From assembly GCA_026390315.1 (NCBI GenBank), contig JAPLGE010000066.1, positions 1 to 33,300 of the forward strand: a stretch of DNA of 33,300 nucleotides, in the 5' to 3' direction. The notes below the pieces were generated by a model. The model saw nothing but the letters and a program-made list of their open reading frames with translations. It ran no database searches and had not been told where the DNA came from. Source of the stretch: Candidatus Bipolaricaulota bacterium (lineage in GTDB: Bacteria; Bipolaricaulota; Bipolaricaulia; UBA7950; UBA9294). Positions 30,463-33,300 of the stretch are shown one piece after another. The position numbers were made by a program, and so were the translations under genes. The stretch's first letter is position 1; the number at the start of each line of letters is the position of its first letter.

Positions 30463-31744
30463 TCACTCCTTCGAGGTGTCCTTCTTTCGTTCCGGCGAGC
30501 TTCACCGGCACCTCCATCCCCGGGCCGACCGCGCCGGCCGCCGCGAAGTGGACGTCGAGGTATTGGCGGGTGTAGCCACGCCACCGATTGGCCTTCCGCT
30601 CCTCGACGAGGACCGTCTCCTCGCTTCCCACGAACGCTTGGCGAACCCTTTCCTCCACCTTCGCGGCCAGCTCCTCGAGGTGGCTCGCTCGCTCGCGCTT
30701 CACCTCTTCCGGAACCGATCGAGGGAAGGACATCGCCGGCGTTCCTTTGCGCGGAGAGTAGCGGAAGACGTGCAGGTTCGCAAACCCGACCTCCTCGACG
30801 ATGGAGCATGTCCGCCCGAACGCGGCGTCGTCCTCTCCGGGGAAGCCGACGATCACGTCGGCGCCGAACGTGGCGTCGGGGATCGCGCGCCGGACCCGCG
30901 CGGCCGTTTCGACGTAGGAGGACGCGGTGTAGCCGCGCGCCATGAGGCGGAGGACGGCGTCGTCTCCGCTCTGGAGAGGCATGTGGAAGTGCGGACAGGC
31001 CCGGCGGTCGTCCGCGAACGCCGCGATCAGTCCCTCGGTGACGCCCGACGCGTTGATCGAGCCCAGGCGCAGCCGGCGGAGCCCCTCGATCCGCAGGAAC
31101 TCGCGCACGAGGTCGGGGAGCCCTCCTACTTCAGTCCGATAGGCCGCGAGGTTGATCCCGGAGACGACAATCTCGGGGCATCCGCTCGCGACGAGCCGCC
31201 TGGCCTCCTCGACCGCTGCCGGAATCGGCTTGGAACGGCAGGGGCCGCGCACCTGGTGGGTGCGGCAGAAGGTGCAGCGCAGGTCGCAGCCGTCCTGGAC
31301 CTTGAGAAAGGCGCGGGCCCGGCTCGGATCCCGTGCCGCCCGCTCCTCGGCGAGGGGAACGGGCTCGGCCGCCGCCGCAAGGCCTCGTTCGTCGGCGAGC
31401 GCGCGGGAGACGAGCTCGTTCACTCGCCCCTTCCAGGCGTTCCCGCCCAGGAGGTCGGCGTCGCTCACGCGGGTGAGGCCTTGGGCGACGGCGTCGGCGA
31501 GGCACCCGACGAGGACCACCTTCGCGTCCGGATGCTCGCGCCGCAGGCGGCGGATCGCCTGGCGGGCCTTCTTCTCGGCGAGCGCGGTCACGGTGCACGC
31601 GCTGACGAGGAAGAGATCAGCCTCACCGTTTGAGAGCTCAAAGTCGCGCGCGAGGAGGCCGCGCATCGCCAGGGTCTCGTACTGGTTGACCCGGCAGCCG
31701 AAGGTGAGGATCTCGACGCGCGGGCGTTCGGCCGCTTGGGACAT
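30437..31744 (-). CDS. mtaB: tRNA methylthiotransferase, MtaB type (t6A37 to ms2t6A37)
   Basis: The 435-residue radical-SAM enzyme adds a methylthio group to tRNA adenosine 37. The N-terminal UPF0004 domain carries the three auxiliary-cluster cysteines C17 (TFGCRVNQYE), C50 (VSACTVT) and C81 (VGCLAD). The radical-SAM motif CDLRCTFC has C153, C157 and C160. Then come HMPLQSGDDAVLRLMARGY and ADVIVGFPGED, and a TRAM domain at the C-terminus. The VNQYE form of the first motif favours MtaB over MiaB or RimO. The loop after the SAM cluster reads RTHQVRG rather than the usual IIPYARG. ATG 31744 directly abuts the AMMECR1 stop codon. Confidence 0.92.
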   Translation of the reverse strand: MSQAAERPRVEILTFGCRVNQYETLAMRGLLARDFELSNGEADLFLVSACTVTALAEKKARQAIRRLRREHPDAKVVLVGCLADAVAQGLTRVSDADLLGGNAWKGRVNELVSRALADERGLAAAAEPVPLAEERAARDPSRARAFLKVQDGCDLRCTFCRTHQVRGPCRSKPIPAAVEEARRLVASGCPEIVVSGINLAAYRTEVGGLPDLVREFLRIEGLRRLRLGSINASGVTEGLIAAFADDRRACPHFHMPLQSGDDAVLRLMARGYTASSYVETAARVRRAIPDATFGADVIVGFPGEDDAAFGRTCSIVEEVGFANLHVFRYSPRKGTPAMSFPRSVPEEVKRERASHLEELAAKVEERVRQAFVGSEETVLVEERKANRWRGYTRQYLDVHFAAAGAVGPGMEVPVKLAGTKEGHLEGVTDHRTGMR

Positions 31745-32263
31745 CTAGGCGTGACGCTCCACCGTGAACCGATAGAGGCGTACCGGCTCGCTCGGATGGA
31801 TTCCCGCCTTGGCGCGGGCGATCGCGAGCTGCTCGGCCGCCGTGTTCACGCCCTCGAGGTCGGGGAGCAGGAGGCCGCAGCGCCAACCCCGCTCGACAAT
31901 CACGCCGTAGCACTTGGGGTCGAGATCCTCTTCTTGGCAGGCGGCCGGCTCCGAGAGGACGTCGACCGAGTAGACGAGCAGGGCGAGCTCCTTCTCCTCG
32001 ACGGGCGGAAAGCGTGGGTCACCGGTCGCGGACTTGATCGCGTTTGAGATGACCTCGCGGGCGACGTTCGCCTCCGTCGGGAGGAACGTCCCGATGCAGC
32101 CGCGAAGAGCTCCTCCCTTCTTGAGCGAGACAAAGGTGCCGGATCGCCGCGCCATCTCCGCAGGGAGCGGGTCGAAGGGCGTGACCGTCCGGCCCTCCCG
32201 CACGTAGGCCTCGACCGCCTCTCTCGCGAGCTCGACGTACGGATCGTGCGCTTCTCTTGCCAC
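31745..32263 (-). CDS. AMMECR1-domain protein (AmmeMemoRadiSam system protein A)
   Basis: The 172-residue protein is a single AMMECR1 domain. It shows the invariant LRGCIGTF at residues 53-60, [12 protein letters not shown], and a C-terminal [24 protein letters not shown] (in two parts). Bacterial members are often grouped with a Memo-like protein and a radical-SAM protein, and their biochemical role is not established. Here the neighbour is a radical-SAM tRNA enzyme instead. The start is GTG at 32263, at the predicted transcription start, so the message looks leaderless. It is the first gene of the AMMECR1-mtaB-phoH operon. Confidence 0.9.
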   Translation of the reverse strand: MAREAHDPYVELAREAVEAYVREGRTVTPFDPLPAEMARRSGTFVSLKKGGALRGCIGTFLPTEANVAREVISNAIKSATGDPRFPPVEEKELALLVYSVDVLSEPAACQEEDLDPKCYGVIVERGWRCGLLLPDLEGVNTAAEQLAIARAKAGIHPSEPVRLYRFTVERHA

Positions 32264-32269
32264 GCGACA

Positions 32270-32297
32270 AGGATACGCCGGCCGCGCGGAGCGTCAA
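32270..32297 (-). promoter_or_regulatory. Leaderless promoter of the AMMECR1-mtaB-phoH operon
   Basis: Reading on the minus strand, TTGACG (32297-32292) and TATCCT (32275-32270) are 16 nt apart. Seven nucleotides past the -10 box lies the first base of the GTG start codon (32263). There is no room for a ribosome-binding site. Confidence 0.65.
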
Positions 32298-32340
32298 CCC
32301 GCCCCGAGGAGGCGGGAGGGGCCGTCGGCCGCCGTTTTGG

Positions 32341-32369
32341 TTGACATTCCCAAGTTCTTGTGCTAGCGT
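32341..32369 (+). promoter_or_regulatory. Promoter of the LCP-family gene
   Basis: A consensus TTGACA (32341-32346) and TAGCGT (32364-32369) are 17 nt apart, and TGC before the -10 box gives an extended -10. The leader is about 14 nt and carries GAGGGGG before the ATG at 32390. Confidence 0.65.
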
Positions 32370-32389
32370 CGACCTTGAGGGGGTCTACG

Positions 32390-33300
32390 ATGAGGCGGAG
32401 AAGAAGAGGAAGGGGCATTCGTAGGCCGATCTTGATCGGCCTCGTGTGTGTCGTCGTCGCGGCCGGCGCCTTTCTGGGGTGGTACTTCGGGACGCAGCGT
32501 CACGTCGGGCGTCTGATCGCTCGCGGCGGGCGGGCGAACGTCCTCCTGCTCGGCGTGGACAGCATCAGCGGGACGGGTCGGAGCGACACGATCATGGTCG
32601 CAAGCGTCGCGTCGGGCAAGGACGTCGCCCTCCTCTCCCTCCCGCGCGACCTGCGAGTGAAGCTCGACGACGGGCAGTTCCACAAGCTGAACGCGGGCTA
32701 CACCCTTGGCGGGCCGGAACTCGCTCGCAAGACCGTGTCGGCCCTGCTCGGGGTGCAAGTTCCGTTCTACCTTGCGCTCGACTACGAGGGCTTCAAGCGC
32801 CTGATCGACGACATCGGCGGCGTCACGATCACCGTGGACGAGCGGATGGTCTACAACGACGAGCGCGCCGTCCCACCTTTGCACATCAACATTCAGGCCG
32901 GCACGCAGAACATGAACGGCCAGACCGCCCTAGACTACGTGCGCTACAGGAGCGACGCGGCCGGCGACATCGGCCGGATCACCCGCCAGCAGAAGCTCGT
33001 CACCGCGGTCCTGAAGAAGGGTTTCCAGAACAAGGACATCGCCACGATTCGCAAGCTAATCAAGGCAGTGCATCCCTTCGTCCAGAGCAACCTCTCCCTG
33101 ATCGATCTCTACGACCTGGCGAAGCTGCTTCAGGGGATCGACCCGAACCGCGTGCAGATGGCGACGATTCCGACGATTCCCGTGACGATCGACGAGGTGA
33201 GCTACCTTGAGGCTCAGGCCATGGAGATGGAGCGGCTCGTGGCGCGGCTTCTCAAGGGCATCAAGCTCCTTGGCCCGGAAGAGACCAAGGTCGCGGTCTT
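32390..33300 (+). CDS. LytR-CpsA-Psr (LCP) family protein, 3' end outside window
   Basis: The frame runs from ATG 32390 to the right edge (303 codons) without a stop. A basic cytoplasmic start (MRRRRRGRG) precedes one membrane segment (about 13-33, ILIGLVCVVVAAGAFLGWYF), giving an Nin-Cout topology. The LCP domain follows: VLLLGVDS, R64/D66 in GRSDTIMVASV, R86/D87 in SLPRDLRV, KLNAGYTLGGPELA, DDIGGVTITVDE, NGQTALDYVRYR and DIGRITRQQKLV. LCP proteins transfer polyprenyl-linked glycopolymers to peptidoglycan or other surface acceptors. It is divergent from the AMMECR1 operon across 126 nt that hold both promoters. Any C-terminal domain lies outside the window. Confidence 0.92.
   Translation, partial: MRRRRRGRGIRRPILIGLVCVVVAAGAFLGWYFGTQRHVGRLIARGGRANVLLLGVDSISGTGRSDTIMVASVASGKDVALLSLPRDLRVKLDDGQFHKLNAGYTLGGPELARKTVSALLGVQVPFYLALDYEGFKRLIDDIGGVTITVDERMVYNDERAVPPLHINIQAGTQNMNGQTALDYVRYRSDAAGDIGRITRQQKLVTAVLKKGFQNKDIATIRKLIKAVHPFVQSNLSLIDLYDLAKLLQGIDPNRVQMATIPTIPVTIDEVSYLEAQAMEMERLVARLLKGIKLLGPEETKVAV

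Noticed and set aside
29293-30945. Long plus-strand open frame (550 codons) opposite phoH and mtaB
   Set aside because: The sequence is low-complexity Arg/Asp/Leu-rich, complementary to conserved PhoH and MtaB coding sequence, and has no recognisable motif.

Overview
This is a GC-rich, gene-dense bacterial chromosome segment: mostly overlapping operons, no insertion sequences, no phage genes and no CRISPR array. FtsZ, ribosomal protein L32, a CAU tRNA, an LCP-family envelope protein and sigma70-type promoters mark it as bacterial. The DadA/opine-oxidase, HyuAB and glycyl-radical genes suggest an anaerobic or microaerobic amino-acid or cyclic-amide user. The overall style resembles uncultivated deep-branching lineages such as Bipolaricaulota (Acetothermia), but that is an impression, not a demonstrated placement.

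Region 1 (1-10480, minus strand) is catabolic. Reading in the direction of transcription it holds hyuA-hyuB (ATP-dependent hydantoinase/oxoprolinase), a nitroreductase and a small DUF6092-like protein. After a gap comes a two-gene amino-acid/opine-type dehydrogenase, then an XRE-cupin regulator, a glycyl-radical-enzyme activase and the first 39 codons of the glycyl radical enzyme, which runs off the left edge. Promoters are visible before hyuA and before the regulator.

Region 2 (10485-16307, plus strand) starts with a Mth938-domain protein and an M42 aminopeptidase ending in a hairpin. A promoter and TPP riboswitch then precede thiamine pyrophosphokinase and a complete ThiXYZ-like ABC importer, all joined by 4-nt overlaps, with a methyltransferase at the end. 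The riboswitch ties the importer to thiamine or its pyrimidine precursor.

Region 3 (16461-20544, minus strand) is an oligopeptide-type ABC importer: solute-binding protein, a strong intercistronic hairpin and two permeases, with no ATPases.

Region 4 (20699-26806, plus strand) is informational and cell-division related. It holds a CAU tRNA, an RNase H-fold protein that has lost catalytic acids, D-aminoacyl-tRNA deacylase, L32, an FtsZ with a ~90-residue N-terminal domain resembling DnaA domain I, and a soluble multi-PAS histidine kinase with an OmpR-type regulator.

Region 5 (26858-33300) has a secreted lamin-tail/PKD-repeat protein and a minus-strand operon of AMMECR1, MtaB-type methylthiotransferase and PhoH, which seems to use a non-canonical start. 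A divergent LCP-family gene runs off the right edge.

The strongest leads are the FtsZ fusion, the tRNA joined to a degenerate RNase H-fold gene, the PhoH start, and at least one clearly leaderless transcript.
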